A stretch of 44,861 nt of DNA from Acidobacteriaceae bacterium (GTDB taxonomy: Bacteria > Acidobacteriota > Terriglobia > Terriglobales > Acidobacteriaceae), in assembly GCA_003134655.1 (NCBI GenBank), contig PLBY01000067.1, forward strand, positions 39,133 to 83,993, read 5' to 3'. The translations under genes and the position numbers were made by a program. The notes under the pieces are model-generated. The model saw only the letters and a program-made list of their open reading frames with translations. It searched no databases and had not been told where the DNA came from. This document shows, piece after piece, positions 7,760-16,982 of this stretch; the stretch's first letter is position 1, and each line of letters starts with the position of its first letter.

Positions 7760-9208
7760 ATGGCGAACTGCATTCGATGCGGGCGGCAACTGCCGGCGCT
7801 GACGCTGGGGAAGAAGATCTGCCAGTGGTGCGTGCAGCACGAGGCCGCACAGCGGGGCGAGGAGGGTGACGACGCGGTTCAGCCGGTCATGGCTGCGCCA
7901 TGGGTCCAGCGCGAAGGCAGCGTCTCACTGACTCAAGTGATCCTTGGCGCCAACGTGATGGTATTCATCGCGATGGCGATCACGATGGTCCTCCAGGGCG
8001 CTCCCTCTTTAGACTTCACTGGACAGTTGATGGTGCACTTCGGCGCCAACTTCGGCCCTTATACCTTGTCGGGCCAATGGTGGCGCCTGCTCACCTACAT
8101 GTTTCTGCATGGCGGCTTCTTCCATATCGCCATGAACATGTGGTGTCTGTGGAATCTGGGCGCGCTTTGCGAGTCTCTGTACGGACGATTTACCTATGCC
8201 GCCATTTACCTCATCACGGGAGTCGCTGGAGGGCTGGCGAGCGTTGGGTGGAACCCCAGCGTGCTCAGCGTTGGCGCTTCGGGAGCGATCTTCGGACTGA
8301 CAGGAGCGCTGATTGCTTCGTTCTATCTCGGCGAGTTTTCGCTGTCGGGCATCTCTATCAAGGGAACGCTGAGCAGCCTCCTATTCTTCGCTGGCTTTAG
8401 TCTTTTTCTTGGCAAGGTTGTCCCTGGCATAGACAATGCCTGTCACGTCGGTGGACTCGTCAGCGGATTGATTCTCGGCGCGCTCATTGCGGTCGCCGCA
8501 CCGGAGCGCGATAAGCCGATTGCGCGCATCGGTATTCTTCTCTTCGTAGTTGTTCTATTGGCTGGAAGTGCCGTGGGCGTATATCGCTGGCGCGGGTCGG
8601 GGCAGCGCTTCGGCATGATGGACGCGCAACGGAACATCGATCGGATGATCGGCGAGTTTCAAAAGAAGGTGCAGCAGAACCCACAGGATCCTTCGGCGCA
8701 TTACGCGCTCGCGCGGGCCTATTTCAGCAAAGGACAATTTCCCGAAGGCGAGAACGAGTTGAAACGCGTGCTGGATCTGCAACCCCAAAATATAAAAGCT
8801 CGGAGAGACTTAGGGGCGGCCTATCTGAGCCAGTCGCAGCCGAAAGAGGCGCATGCTGAATTTGCGAATTGGTTGACTCAAGAACCAAACAACGCGGAGG
8901 CCCATGTCTGGCTCGGAATGGCGCTGTCCGCTGAGCAAAATCCTGACGCAGCGATCGATCAATACGAGACGGCGCTGAAGCTTGATCCGCAGGTAGAAGG
9001 TGTGTACTACAAGATCGGCATTGCCCAGGCTCAATTGAAAAAGTACGATGACGCCATCGCCTCTTATCTGAAAGAGCGGGGACAAACCGGCGACGATCCT
9101 GACTTGGAAGACGCGCTCGCCGACGCATATCAAGCCAAGGGCATGCAGCAGCAAGCGCAGGATGCGCGGAACAAGGCTGGGCAGCTCAAGGGCCAGAACA
9201 CAGATTGA
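7760..9208 (+). CDS. Rhomboid-family intramembrane serine protease with zinc ribbon and TPRs
   Basis: A 482-residue inner-membrane protein with three parts. An N-terminal zinc ribbon has Cys4-x2-Cys7 and Cys21-x2-Cys24. A six-helix rhomboid core (about 56-275) carries HIAMN with Asn126 (oxyanion), the catalytic Ser174 in GASGAIFG, and His229 in ACHVGGLVSG. A soluble C-terminal tail (about 295-470) holds four or more TPRs. Rhomboids cleave transmembrane segments; the zinc ribbon and TPRs probably choose or dock substrates. It follows the ATPase/VWA pair on the same strand, separated by a 78-bp repeat element, so a functional link is possible but unproven. The Shine-Dalgarno is weak at ATG 7760. 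Confidence 0.93.
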   Translation: MANCIRCGRQLPALTLGKKICQWCVQHEAAQRGEEGDDAVQPVMAAPWVQREGSVSLTQVILGANVMVFIAMAITMVLQGAPSLDFTGQLMVHFGANFGPYTLSGQWWRLLTYMFLHGGFFHIAMNMWCLWNLGALCESLYGRFTYAAIYLITGVAGGLASVGWNPSVLSVGASGAIFGLTGALIASFYLGEFSLSGISIKGTLSSLLFFAGFSLFLGKVVPGIDNACHVGGLVSGLILGALIAVAAPERDKPIARIGILLFVVVLLAGSAVGVYRWRGSGQRFGMMDAQRNIDRMIGEFQKKVQQNPQDPSAHYALARAYFSKGQFPEGENELKRVLDLQPQNIKARRDLGAAYLSQSQPKEAHAEFANWLTQEPNNAEAHVWLGMALSAEQNPDAAIDQYETALKLDPQVEGVYYKIGIAQAQLKKYDDAIASYLKERGQTGDDPDLEDALADAYQAKGMQQQAQDARNKAGQLKGQNTD

Positions 9209-9240
9209 CGCTCACCAACGGCGGCCGAGCTATGCTCGGC

Positions 9241-9267
9241 GGACAGCCGGGGCGGCTGTCCCCACAT
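9241..9267 (-). repeat. 3'-end palindrome of the GGACAGCC family
   Basis: Arms GGACAGCC/GGCTGTCC followed by CCCACAT on the plus strand. It lies 26 nt past the stop codon of the minus-strand oxidoreductase, in the same relative orientation as the copies behind cydA, the TonB receptor, fabI and the PilZ gene. Confidence 0.75.
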
Positions 9268-9292
9268 AAAACCAGCTTGCCACATCAGCCAA

Positions 9293-11266
9293 TTATCCCT
9301 TGGTGATCTCCCCCACTGCCCGCCACGCCTGATTAATCGCTTCGTCGGTGTAGGCGTAGGCTCCGGCATCGGAGTTGGCGATGGCGATCCGGCCGTGAGG
9401 TTTGCGGGCGATTTCACAGGGAGTTTCCCCACCGTCCAGCCAGAACGGATCGAACAGCGAGTTGTATTCGTAGGCGTAGCCGTGGGGCCAGCGGTTGACC
9501 GTAATGGCCGCGATGTCGCGAGCGGGATCGAAGCCTCCGGGACCGAGCGTGCGGGCCAACTGGTCGCGAATCTTGCGCTCCATGGTCTCGAACGTCGTGG
9601 TGTAGAGTTCCATGCGGCCGTACATGTGCTGCTGGCGCGCGGGGAGACCGGGGTGGCACGCCGCCTTCATCATGTGCACGACGATGGGCTCGTCCAGCTT
9701 GCGCGCACACTCATATCCGCCCATGCTGACGGGCAAATCGAGGTTCACTCCGGTGTGGTACATGCCTGGAGCGTACACAGAATTGACTCCCAGTTTCTGA
9801 CACGAAGTCCAGTTCTGTAGAACGACGTTGGTATAGAGGAGAGGGACCTTCTGCGCCGAGGCCAGCGCCTCTTTTTGCTTGTCGGGAAGCTCTTCACAGA
9901 TGTACGGAATCACGACGTGCCAGCAGGCGAGGATCGAGTTCTTCGCCTTGGCGGTGTGGACCTTGCCGCCGCGAGCGTAGGTGACTTCGACTTCCTTGGC
10001 GCTGGCGGCGACGCCTAAGTGCTTGACGCGAACGGCGGTGCTGTTCAGGCGAATACGCACCGGAGAACTGGAGTCGTCGAGCTTCGCGTAATTCGCTTTC
10101 GCCAAAATCACATCCGAGGGAGTGTTCCCCGGAATGGCGTCTGGAATCAGCTTGCGAACCATAAGGCGCGCGATGGTGGCATTGCCGTCGGGAAAGTGGA
10201 AGAAATATTTTTCGGCTTCCTCGTTGGGGATGGCGTCGCGGTTCATGCCCTTGCCGGGCGACGGATCGAGGTTGAGACCATCGAAACCGGGCAAATCGAA
10301 TCCCCACGCATCCTGTGCTGCAACCGCGTCGATGCCCACGCCAAAGAGACCGTGCGGCAGGGCCTGGTAGAACTTGATGATGTCCTCATGAACGCCGGCA
10401 ATGTCTTTCAGAAAGCTGGCATAACTCATGCGGGCGAGTTTGGCTTTCTTCTGGTCTGAGGTCAGGCCGGGGAAATAATCTTTCGGCTCCTGATACAGAC
10501 GCTGCAGGTCGCGCTTGGCCTGGTCGGCAATCGGAGCATCCGCGAGAAACTGTTTCAGCATCTCGGGAGACGGACCGGACGCGTCTTCGCTCTCGCCTCC
10601 GGCACGGGGATGTGGATTGATAACGAGTTTGTCGACGCCGAAGGTCTCTTGATCGAAGAAGACTCTGGGGCGCATGCCGGCTGCGGGATACAGCTTCTTG
10701 TTGAGGTACTTCGAGTACGAGGACACGTCGATGCCGAGTTCTTCCACGACGCCTTTGGCCACGGCGCTATAGGGAGCAGGGCTTTCTATGGAAAACGTGC
10801 CGCCGAAACCAAGGCGGAAAGCGTTGCCGATGTGGAATTCGTTGCGCTTGGCATGTCCGCCGAAGTCGTCGTGGTTGTCGAGGATGAGAATGCGGGCTTT
10901 CGCACCGGTTGCTTTGCGGTAGAAGTGAGCGGCGACCAGGCCGCTGATGCCACCGCCGACGATAATCAGGTCGTAGGTTTCGCCGGTGTCTTCGGGCTTG
11001 CCCGCAGAATCCCAGAATGTGCCGTCGCGCAAAGCGTGAGCGGCGTCGAAGGAACCAGGGTGGCTGCCACGCATGCCGGTAAGAGCGGGCGGGTAATAGT
11101 CGGGAGAGGTCTCGGGACCGACGGCGGCCTGGCCTGCGCCAAGCCCGGCGGCGGAAAGGTCCCACGGCATCATGGCCGCGCCTGCCGTCACCGCCACGCC
11201 GTTGAGAAAGTCACGGCGCGTAATCTTGCGCTGCATCCCCAGTTCCCGGTCCCGTGAATCGTGCAC
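9293..11266 (-). CDS. Tat-exported FAD-dependent oxidoreductase, spermidine-dehydrogenase-like
   Basis: A 657-residue flavoprotein. The N-terminus carries a twin-arginine signal (ITRRDFLNG then a hydrophobic stretch ending about residue 45), so the folded enzyme should be exported to the periplasm. The FAD-binding motif DLIIVGGGISG is near residue 100, followed by a second flavin contact DDFGGHAKRNEF. The C-terminal GRIAIANSDAGAYAYTDEAINQAWRAV is typical of the amine-oxidase/spermidine dehydrogenase group. The substrate is inferred only from family resemblance; an amine is likely. The GTG start at 11266 is preferred because GGAGG lies 5 nt upstream; ATG 11236 is the alternative. It is convergent with the rhomboid gene and is followed on its own strand by a 3'-end palindrome. 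Confidence 0.88.
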   Translation of the reverse strand: MHDSRDRELGMQRKITRRDFLNGVAVTAGAAMMPWDLSAAGLGAGQAAVGPETSPDYYPPALTGMRGSHPGSFDAAHALRDGTFWDSAGKPEDTGETYDLIIVGGGISGLVAAHFYRKATGAKARILILDNHDDFGGHAKRNEFHIGNAFRLGFGGTFSIESPAPYSAVAKGVVEELGIDVSSYSKYLNKKLYPAAGMRPRVFFDQETFGVDKLVINPHPRAGGESEDASGPSPEMLKQFLADAPIADQAKRDLQRLYQEPKDYFPGLTSDQKKAKLARMSYASFLKDIAGVHEDIIKFYQALPHGLFGVGIDAVAAQDAWGFDLPGFDGLNLDPSPGKGMNRDAIPNEEAEKYFFHFPDGNATIARLMVRKLIPDAIPGNTPSDVILAKANYAKLDDSSSPVRIRLNSTAVRVKHLGVAASAKEVEVTYARGGKVHTAKAKNSILACWHVVIPYICEELPDKQKEALASAQKVPLLYTNVVLQNWTSCQKLGVNSVYAPGMYHTGVNLDLPVSMGGYECARKLDEPIVVHMMKAACHPGLPARQQHMYGRMELYTTTFETMERKIRDQLARTLGPGGFDPARDIAAITVNRWPHGYAYEYNSLFDPFWLDGGETPCEIARKPHGRIAIANSDAGAYAYTDEAINQAWRAVGEITKG

Positions 11267-11353
11267 GATCTCCTCCGCAGAATTCTGTAAATGTCCTCAG
11301 GCGCTAAAGCGCAGGGTCAGGAGAGGGGCCCCCTATCGCAGCGCTGAAAGCGC

Positions 11354-11479
11354 TGCGCCACCCAAAAGCACTGAGCCAGCCAAACCTGCACCACCACAAA
11401 AGTTTGCGTCATCCGACGCTTGCGTCCCCCAATGCTTGTGCCACCCGACGCTTGTGCCCAAAAGCCTGAACCACCCAGG
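11354..11479. repeat. Degenerate tandem repeat, 16-18 bp period
   Basis: About seven imperfect units built on CCACCC-(A/G)A-(A/C)GC-(C/T)TG, clearest in the adjacent copies around 11415-11460 (GACGCTTGCGTC, AATGCTTGTGCCAC, GACGCTTGTGCCC). It fills the gap between the CDGSH gene and the oxidoreductase. Next to it, at 11338-11356, is a CGCAGCGCTGAAAGCGCTGCG hairpin. No open frame is convincing here. Confidence 0.6.
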
Positions 11480-11485
11480 TACGAG

Positions 11486-11728
11486 CTACGACGACGAGCC
11501 GCTATCCGCTTTCTTCACGGCCAGTTCCGCGGCCTGGAATCCGATGCGGCTGTGCGTGCCGTCGCAGAAGGGCTTATTGACCGATCCGCCGCAGCGGCAG
11601 AGCGAAAATGCGGTCTTGCCAGTGAGGTCGTACGGGGTCCCATTCACGTCGACCAATTCGATCGATCCTTCGGGAGCCTCGACCCGGAACGGGCCATTCG
11701 GCTTGACGGTGATTTTTACCTGTGCCAT
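11486..11728 (-). CDS. CDGSH iron-sulfur domain protein
   Basis: An 80-residue protein carrying one CDGSH [2Fe-2S] domain. Ligands are Cys44, Cys46, Cys55 and His59 in FSLCRCGGSVNKPFCDGTH, matching C-x-C-x2-S-x3-P-x-C-D-G-T-H exactly. The N-terminal half is the beta-rich lead-in (GPFRVEAPEGSIELVDVNG) seen in bacterial single-domain members. Such proteins are small electron-transfer or cluster-carrying proteins; a specific partner is not indicated. ATG 11728 has a strong GGAGG 10 nt upstream. It sits alone between the oxidoreductase and the glycosyltransferase, on the same strand as both. Confidence 0.93.
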   Translation of the reverse strand: MAQVKITVKPNGPFRVEAPEGSIELVDVNGTPYDLTGKTAFSLCRCGGSVNKPFCDGTHSRIGFQAAELAVKKADSGSSS

Positions 11729-11892
11729 AAATGCAATCCTCCAACCTTACGGGTTTCTAGTAGGGATAAAAGATATCACTAAGCGGGGGCGCGTGTCGCG
11801 TTTGCAAATCTTTGCTTAACGAGGATCGGAGGAGACGTCGGGGCCATTGTCGGTTGCGGTGGGTTGGAACCAAGCACCAGATATCCGAGGTC

Positions 11893-13011
11893 TCAGGCCG
11901 CTTCGACGCGCACCGAGCTCAGGCTACGGTACAACTGCAGGCAGTCGTCGATCATGCGCTTGGTGGTGAAGCGCTCGCGGGCGCGGGAGTACGCCAACTC
12001 GGCATAGGCGCGGCGCATGGGGCGGTCCGCGTTGAGCATCTGAACATTTTCGGCAAGGCTGGCGGCATCGTTGGTGCGGAAATAAAGAGCGGCGTCTCCC
12101 CAGATCTCGCGAAAGCTTGGAATGTCATTGGCCACGATGGCGCATCGCGAAAACGCGGCTTCGAGCGCCGCCATGCCGAGCGGTTCGTAGCGTGCAGTAG
12201 CTGCGTAAATTGAAGCGCGGCTGTAGAGAGCGCGCAATTGCGCTTCGGTCTGCGGACCGCGGATCGCAACCGATGTCTGGTCGGTCGCAACTTTCACATC
12301 GGCACGAATCGGTATGCGGGGCACAGACACCGTGTGCTCCGCGCCGACAATGCAGACCGGAACAGAGTACGGTTGCTGCGTCAGGAGATAGACCTGCTTG
12401 CTGGCATCTACCATGCGACCCACGGCCAAAACGCAATCGTCTTTGTTGACGTAGGGATCAAAGAAAATGGGATTGCGTCCTGGGTAAATGACTTCTCCGC
12501 GCTGTGGGCGTCCGTAACAGGCGGAAATACGATCGAGCATCCAGACTGAAGGGGCGACGACTGCATCCGCACCGGCCAGGCCTGCGAGGACCGTGCTGCG
12601 GTACCAGGTCAGCGAGCGCTCAAATCGCGGAATATGGTTGTGAACCGCCTGCGTCCAGGTGATCAAATCGCCGTGCGCCATCACGACGCGGGGCACATCG
12701 ACCGGCAGGTTCCCGTAACAAAACTGGTTGAGATGCAGAACGTCGGGCCGCAGTTCTCGCACGAGCGCGGCAAGGAACTCGGACGATTCGGGCAGATCCT
12801 CTTCGGCCTCCTGCATCCACTCAAGATGAAAGGCCGTCGGACGATAATCGAGGCCGTGCAGGTGATCCATCCAGCCGGTTTGCTCGGGCAGAGGAATTTC
12901 GCCGAAGCTGACGAGCGTGACGCGCACGCCGCGCGTGACCAGTCCGGTCACCAGTTCGCGGGTGTAAGTCCATGAACCCGAGAGCGAGTCGGCAGTGACG
13001 AGGACGTGCAC
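11893..13011 (-). CDS. Glycosyltransferase family 4 (GT-B)
   Basis: A 372-residue cytoplasmic GT-B glycosyltransferase. The N-terminal half opens with MHVLVTADSLSGSWTYTREL, a glycine/serine donor-side loop followed by helix 1. The C-terminal nucleotide-sugar half contains LAVGRMVDASKQ and ends in the E-x7-E signature, ARYEPLGMAALEAAFS. The donor and acceptor sugars are unknown; envelope or exopolysaccharide work is likely for this family. The start is GTG 13011, supported by AGGAGG 4 nt upstream. No other polysaccharide genes are adjacent, so pathway context is missing. Confidence 0.9.
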   Translation of the reverse strand: MHVLVTADSLSGSWTYTRELVTGLVTRGVRVTLVSFGEIPLPEQTGWMDHLHGLDYRPTAFHLEWMQEAEEDLPESSEFLAALVRELRPDVLHLNQFCYGNLPVDVPRVVMAHGDLITWTQAVHNHIPRFERSLTWYRSTVLAGLAGADAVVAPSVWMLDRISACYGRPQRGEVIYPGRNPIFFDPYVNKDDCVLAVGRMVDASKQVYLLTQQPYSVPVCIVGAEHTVSVPRIPIRADVKVATDQTSVAIRGPQTEAQLRALYSRASIYAATARYEPLGMAALEAAFSRCAIVANDIPSFREIWGDAALYFRTNDAASLAENVQMLNADRPMRRAYAELAYSRARERFTTKRMIDDCLQLYRSLSSVRVEAA

Positions 13012-13183
13012 GGAACCTCCTGACGGAACTCGCGGAATGCCTTGAGGGACTGGGGATTCCGCGTAGCAGGCGCGTCCATTTTAGTGTGAATTGGGCTGGA
13101 CGGGAAGGGATTTGCGCGATACCGCTGTGCAAACTTTTGCATGGCGACACGCAGTGATGCCCACGCCGGGCTTCGCCCTGGCT

Positions 13184-13210
13184 GGACGGCCGAGGCGGCC
13201 GTCCCCACAT
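13184..13210 (-). repeat. 3'-end palindrome of the GGACAGCC family (GGACGGCC variant)
   Basis: Arms GGACGGCC/GGCCGTCC followed by CCCACAT. Both arms changed together (A to G, T to C), so pairing is kept. It lies 29 nt past the stop codon of the TonB receptor and has the same gene-relative orientation as the other copies. The remaining 170 bp up to the glycosyltransferase start show nothing recognisable. Confidence 0.75.
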
Positions 13211-13238
13211 GGTTCCTCTTCTACTTACTTCCTTCCAC

Positions 13239-16200
13239 TTAGAACGAGAACTTCAGGGCAAACTGGATCAGGCGTGGAGCCTGAGCTTCAAGAATCTGAT
13301 TGAAGGTTGACGAGCCGATGTCGCTGTCAGGCAGATGGAAATTCGGGTGGTTCAGGAAATTAAAAAACTCCGCCCGGAACTGAAATTCCTTGCCCTCGGC
13401 GACGCGAATGTTCTTGAACGCCGAGAAATCCCAATCGGCATAACCCGGCCCCTGCGCGATGTTGCGTCCCGCCGTCCCGAATTGCTGCACCGGAGAGTTG
13501 GGATCTTGCGTGATTCGCTGGAAGGCGCTCGCATTGAGCCATGCGCCAGGAGTGCGCGGACCCGAGTTGGGATTCTGTCCGGGAACCAGGTTCGGCCGGT
13601 TGGAGAAGAATCCGGTGATTTCCGGGGCCGAGCCTTGGACCGAGAAATCGGTGGAATCGAAGACCGTGAATGGCGTACCGCTCATCATGGTCACGATTCC
13701 GTTGATCTGCCAGTCGCCGAACGCATGTTGATACCAGCCGTGAGGCTGTCGCCAGAAAGGCAGACTCCATTGGTAGCTGAGAACAAAGCGGTGACGGGAA
13801 TCGAACAGGGAGCGACCGCGCTCGGCACCGAGATTGAAGGGATCCTGTGCGAGATCATTCTCTCCGGCCACGGGCTTGGCCGCTGAACCGGTCATATTGA
13901 ATGACGAAGCGTCATCAATGGTTTTCGAGTAAGTGTACGAGGCGAGAAAGGAAAGTCCGTGACTGAAACGCTTGGTCAGGCTCGCTTCCAGCGCGTTGTA
14001 CGAGGAATTGGCGATGCCCTCGATCAGACCTGTTGACGAGTAGGTGCATGGCGGCGACGCCGGATCGAGCGTGCATCCGGAATGAATGCGCCGGAAGTCC
14101 GCGTTGCTGGAGGTTGAGATCGGGTTTCCGCTGGAGTCAACTCCAGGGATGTAGATCGCTGGATTGCCTTCCACGAAACGCGGTAGCTTGGTTCCCTTGG
14201 TTCCTACATAGCCGACCTCGATCAGAAGGTCGGAGCCGAGGGATCGTTGCACGTTCAAGTCCCAGTCCTGCGAGTAGGGCAAAGGCAGGTTCGGAGCCAG
14301 CGTCAGGTTGGTCAGCGGGATTGCGAAAGTGCCGTTGGGCGGCGGGTTACCAAAGTAGGGATCGGGAAAATTAAGAAACGTGGTGGGAGTCAGGCTGATC
14401 TGCTGGGTCTGCAAGTAGGGAGGAGCGCTGATCGGCGACTGCAGTGGCCCGCCTTGACCCGTGTAGTACGGCTCGTAAAAGATTCCATAGGCTGAGGTCA
14501 CCAGCCACTTCGAATTGCCGATCGGGTCCCACGCGAGACCGAACCGAGGTGCGAATCCCTTTTTGAATGTTGGAATCAGACCGGCGGGAACGCCCGGATC
14601 CCCGGGATAAAGCAGATCTTCGGGCGCATTGGGCATGACCTTGGACTGGCGACCGGGAATCCAAAGCGTCTGCCGGTTGTGGATCTCCGTGTAGGGGAAC
14701 GGGAGTTCGTACCGCAGGCCGACATTCAAAGTCAGACGCGAGGTAGCTTTATACGTATCTTGCGCGTAGCCGTTCAGGGAATTGCCGCGAATGCCGCGTG
14801 AGAAATCGCCCCGGCCCTGCAGGAAGAACACGGGCTGACCAAACAAGAAGCTGGCGAATGCGTCCGGCACCACGGGAAAAGGCGCGAACACAAAAAAGCC
14901 GTTGGAGGCAATGCCCTGCAGCACGTTGACCTGCAGGTGCTGGTAACCGCCTCCGAACTTGAGTTCGTGCCGTCCGTGCACCCAACTGAGCGAGCCGGAG
15001 TAGTCAAAAGCATTTTCGTAGGTATCGCGTGGCCCGGTTATCGGATCGCCGATCGTAGTGTAGCCATTCACCTGGATGAACGGCGGCCCGATGGCTGCAT
15101 CCAAGCTCGGTTGGTAGCCAAAGCCAAGGCTGTCGGGGGTCGTGTGGTTTTCGCTCTCACCGTAAAGGAATTTATTCCGCAAGAACGAGAAACGGAAGAT
15201 CCCAATCATCGCCGGAGAGAAGGTGTGCGTTTCTTGCGCCACGAAATTCTGCGCACGCTGATCTTGCCCTACGGGAAAACCCGGCACGCTTGCGCCAGAA
15301 GTGGCGATGGGGTGGAACTCCGTGCCATCGCTGTAGGCATACCGAAAGTTCAAGACGTCGGAGTTCCCGAGGTACTGATCGAGCCGCAATCCGAACTGAT
15401 TCGTGTCCTGATGCACGACCTGCGTCGCGGTGTAGACGTTGGTTCCGTTGTTGGGCGCCGGGAAGTAGTTCAGGAGGTTCTGTGTCAGTGGACTGACCGA
15501 GGACATATCGAACTGATTGTTGGGATAGGGCTGGTTGAGAAAGACATTGAAGAGTTGGTTATTGGGATTGTTACAAAAGCCACCCGAGAAGCCCTCCGGG
15601 CATATTTCCGCAAAATTCCCCTGCCGCTCGGCGTTCGAAGGCACGGTGGATGAATCGGTTTCCCCCTGGCGATTGCGAAAGCCTTCGAAGTATCCGAAGA
15701 AGAAGCTTCTGTCCTTGCGGATGGGGCCACCGAAGGTGCCACCAAATTGGTTTTGCTTCAAAGGTTCCGTGGTTTTGCCAAAGTAGTTGGTCGCGTCGAA
15801 AACATCATTGCGCAGGAATTCCCACAGCGCTCCGTGGTAGCGGTTCGTGCCCGAGCGGGTGATGATATTGGTGGTCGAACCCAACGTGTCGCCGAACTCC
15901 GCGGTGGCGTTGTGGGTGAGAATCTTGAATTCGGTAATCGCATCCACAGGCGGTTTGAGAACGAAGCCGCCGTCCACACCGTTGAAATTGTTGGCGCCGT
16001 CAATCAGGAAGTTGTTGGACTCGGGGCGCTGGCCATTCACTGCGTAGGCTTGGCCGTCGCGCAGCGATCCGCCCGCCTCTGCCAGACCCGGGGTAAGAGG
16101 CACGACTCCCGGCTGCAGCAGGCCAAGCTGCGTAAAGTTGCGGCCGTTGAGCGGCAGGTCCAGCACTTCGCGCTCCGACACCGTCTTGCCCAGGCTGGTC

Positions 16201-16589
16201 ACCGTGCTCTGTATGAGTTGAGCGTCGGCTTGCACGTCGACGTGCTCGGTCTCCGCTCCTACAGCGAGGCGAACTGGAATGGTCGCCGTTTCATTCACGT
16301 CCATGATAATTCCCTGCTGGATGTAGGTCTGGAAACCCTCGCCCTCCACCTGCAGCCGGTAATGACCGACGGGCAACTCCAGGATCACGAACTCACCGGA
16401 GCGATCTGTCTTCGCGGTACGGGTCAAACCGGTTTCTGTCTGCATGGCGCTGACCGACGCACCTTGTACGGCGGCTCCGGTTGCATCTACTACGGTTCCG
16501 CGAATGTTGCCTGAGATTTGTTGCGCAACGGCACTCCAGCTTAAGCACACTGCCAGCACGGCGAAGATCAGGTTTCTGAAAGTAGTCAT
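13239..16589 (-). CDS. TonB-dependent receptor, Oar-like, with carboxypeptidase-regulatory domain
   Basis: A 1116-residue outer-membrane protein. A Sec signal covers about 1-23 (ending SAVAQ). A carboxypeptidase-regulatory/Cna-B-like beta domain follows (about 25-105, GTVVDATGAAVQGASV...GHYRLQVEGEGFQ). The plug holds LPLNGRNFTQL and SNNFLIDGANNFNG, and a long beta barrel fills the rest. The final residues LKFSF end in Phe, the usual barrel-assembly signal. Such receptors are numerous in Acidobacteriota and are thought to import large molecules such as oligosaccharides; the ligand here is unknown. No clear Shine-Dalgarno precedes ATG 16589. No TonB/ExbB genes are nearby. Confidence 0.95.
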   Translation of the reverse strand: MTTFRNLIFAVLAVCLSWSAVAQQISGNIRGTVVDATGAAVQGASVSAMQTETGLTRTAKTDRSGEFVILELPVGHYRLQVEGEGFQTYIQQGIIMDVNETATIPVRLAVGAETEHVDVQADAQLIQSTVTSLGKTVSEREVLDLPLNGRNFTQLGLLQPGVVPLTPGLAEAGGSLRDGQAYAVNGQRPESNNFLIDGANNFNGVDGGFVLKPPVDAITEFKILTHNATAEFGDTLGSTTNIITRSGTNRYHGALWEFLRNDVFDATNYFGKTTEPLKQNQFGGTFGGPIRKDRSFFFGYFEGFRNRQGETDSSTVPSNAERQGNFAEICPEGFSGGFCNNPNNQLFNVFLNQPYPNNQFDMSSVSPLTQNLLNYFPAPNNGTNVYTATQVVHQDTNQFGLRLDQYLGNSDVLNFRYAYSDGTEFHPIATSGASVPGFPVGQDQRAQNFVAQETHTFSPAMIGIFRFSFLRNKFLYGESENHTTPDSLGFGYQPSLDAAIGPPFIQVNGYTTIGDPITGPRDTYENAFDYSGSLSWVHGRHELKFGGGYQHLQVNVLQGIASNGFFVFAPFPVVPDAFASFLFGQPVFFLQGRGDFSRGIRGNSLNGYAQDTYKATSRLTLNVGLRYELPFPYTEIHNRQTLWIPGRQSKVMPNAPEDLLYPGDPGVPAGLIPTFKKGFAPRFGLAWDPIGNSKWLVTSAYGIFYEPYYTGQGGPLQSPISAPPYLQTQQISLTPTTFLNFPDPYFGNPPPNGTFAIPLTNLTLAPNLPLPYSQDWDLNVQRSLGSDLLIEVGYVGTKGTKLPRFVEGNPAIYIPGVDSSGNPISTSSNADFRRIHSGCTLDPASPPCTYSSTGLIEGIANSSYNALEASLTKRFSHGLSFLASYTYSKTIDDASSFNMTGSAAKPVAGENDLAQDPFNLGAERGRSLFDSRHRFVLSYQWSLPFWRQPHGWYQHAFGDWQINGIVTMMSGTPFTVFDSTDFSVQGSAPEITGFFSNRPNLVPGQNPNSGPRTPGAWLNASAFQRITQDPNSPVQQFGTAGRNIAQGPGYADWDFSAFKNIRVAEGKEFQFRAEFFNFLNHPNFHLPDSDIGSSTFNQILEAQAPRLIQFALKFSF

Positions 16590-16982
16590 AGTTTGTTCAA
16601 TTTTCTTTTCGTGGTTTGCTCTTTGTTATCCCGGGGCAGGGAAAGTCCTGGTTGCGCCGCGCACACGCAGGGGTGAGCAGAAGCAGCCGCATCGTTTAGA
16701 TTTTTCTTGAACCCCGATCCACAGAACGAACGAGCAGCGAAACGTTAGCGGAGGCTGCGGATGCGCACAATAGCGCAAAAATACTACGTGGCGATCAAAC
16801 AGGGACTTATCGGGAAGGTGGAGATCGTGTTCTGCCCATTGCAACTGCGGTTGCAGCGCGGACCGAGATGCAGCGGCCGTCTTTTCTTTGACACTGCGGC
16901 CGCAGCATCCTACGTCGCGTTAGGCGGCGGTAACCTCAGTGCCGCGGTGGCAGAGATACCCTTCCATTGGAAACGCACCACG
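16590..16982. other. Gene-free stretch upstream of the TonB receptor
   Basis: 393 bp with no convincing open frame. It should contain the TonB receptor promoter and the 3' end of the two-component operon. Small palindromes are visible at 16840-16855 (TGCAAC-TGCG-GTTGCA) and around CTGCGGCCGCAG near 16895. No sigma-54 (GG/GC) promoter and no well-spaced sigma-70 promoter could be made out by eye. Confidence 0.4.

Noticed and set aside
9395..9820. Plus-strand open frame of 141 codons opposite the FAD oxidoreductase
   Set aside because: It is a shadow of a strongly supported gene in a GC-rich genome, with no motif of its own.
11338..11485. CRISPR-like array
   Set aside because: The repeated units are imperfect and contiguous, with no spacers of constant length and no cas genes.
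16590..16982. sigma-54 promoter upstream of the TonB receptor or in the kinase operon
   Set aside because: TGGCA-like segments occur (for example near 16949), but none is followed by a GC at the required 10-bp spacing.
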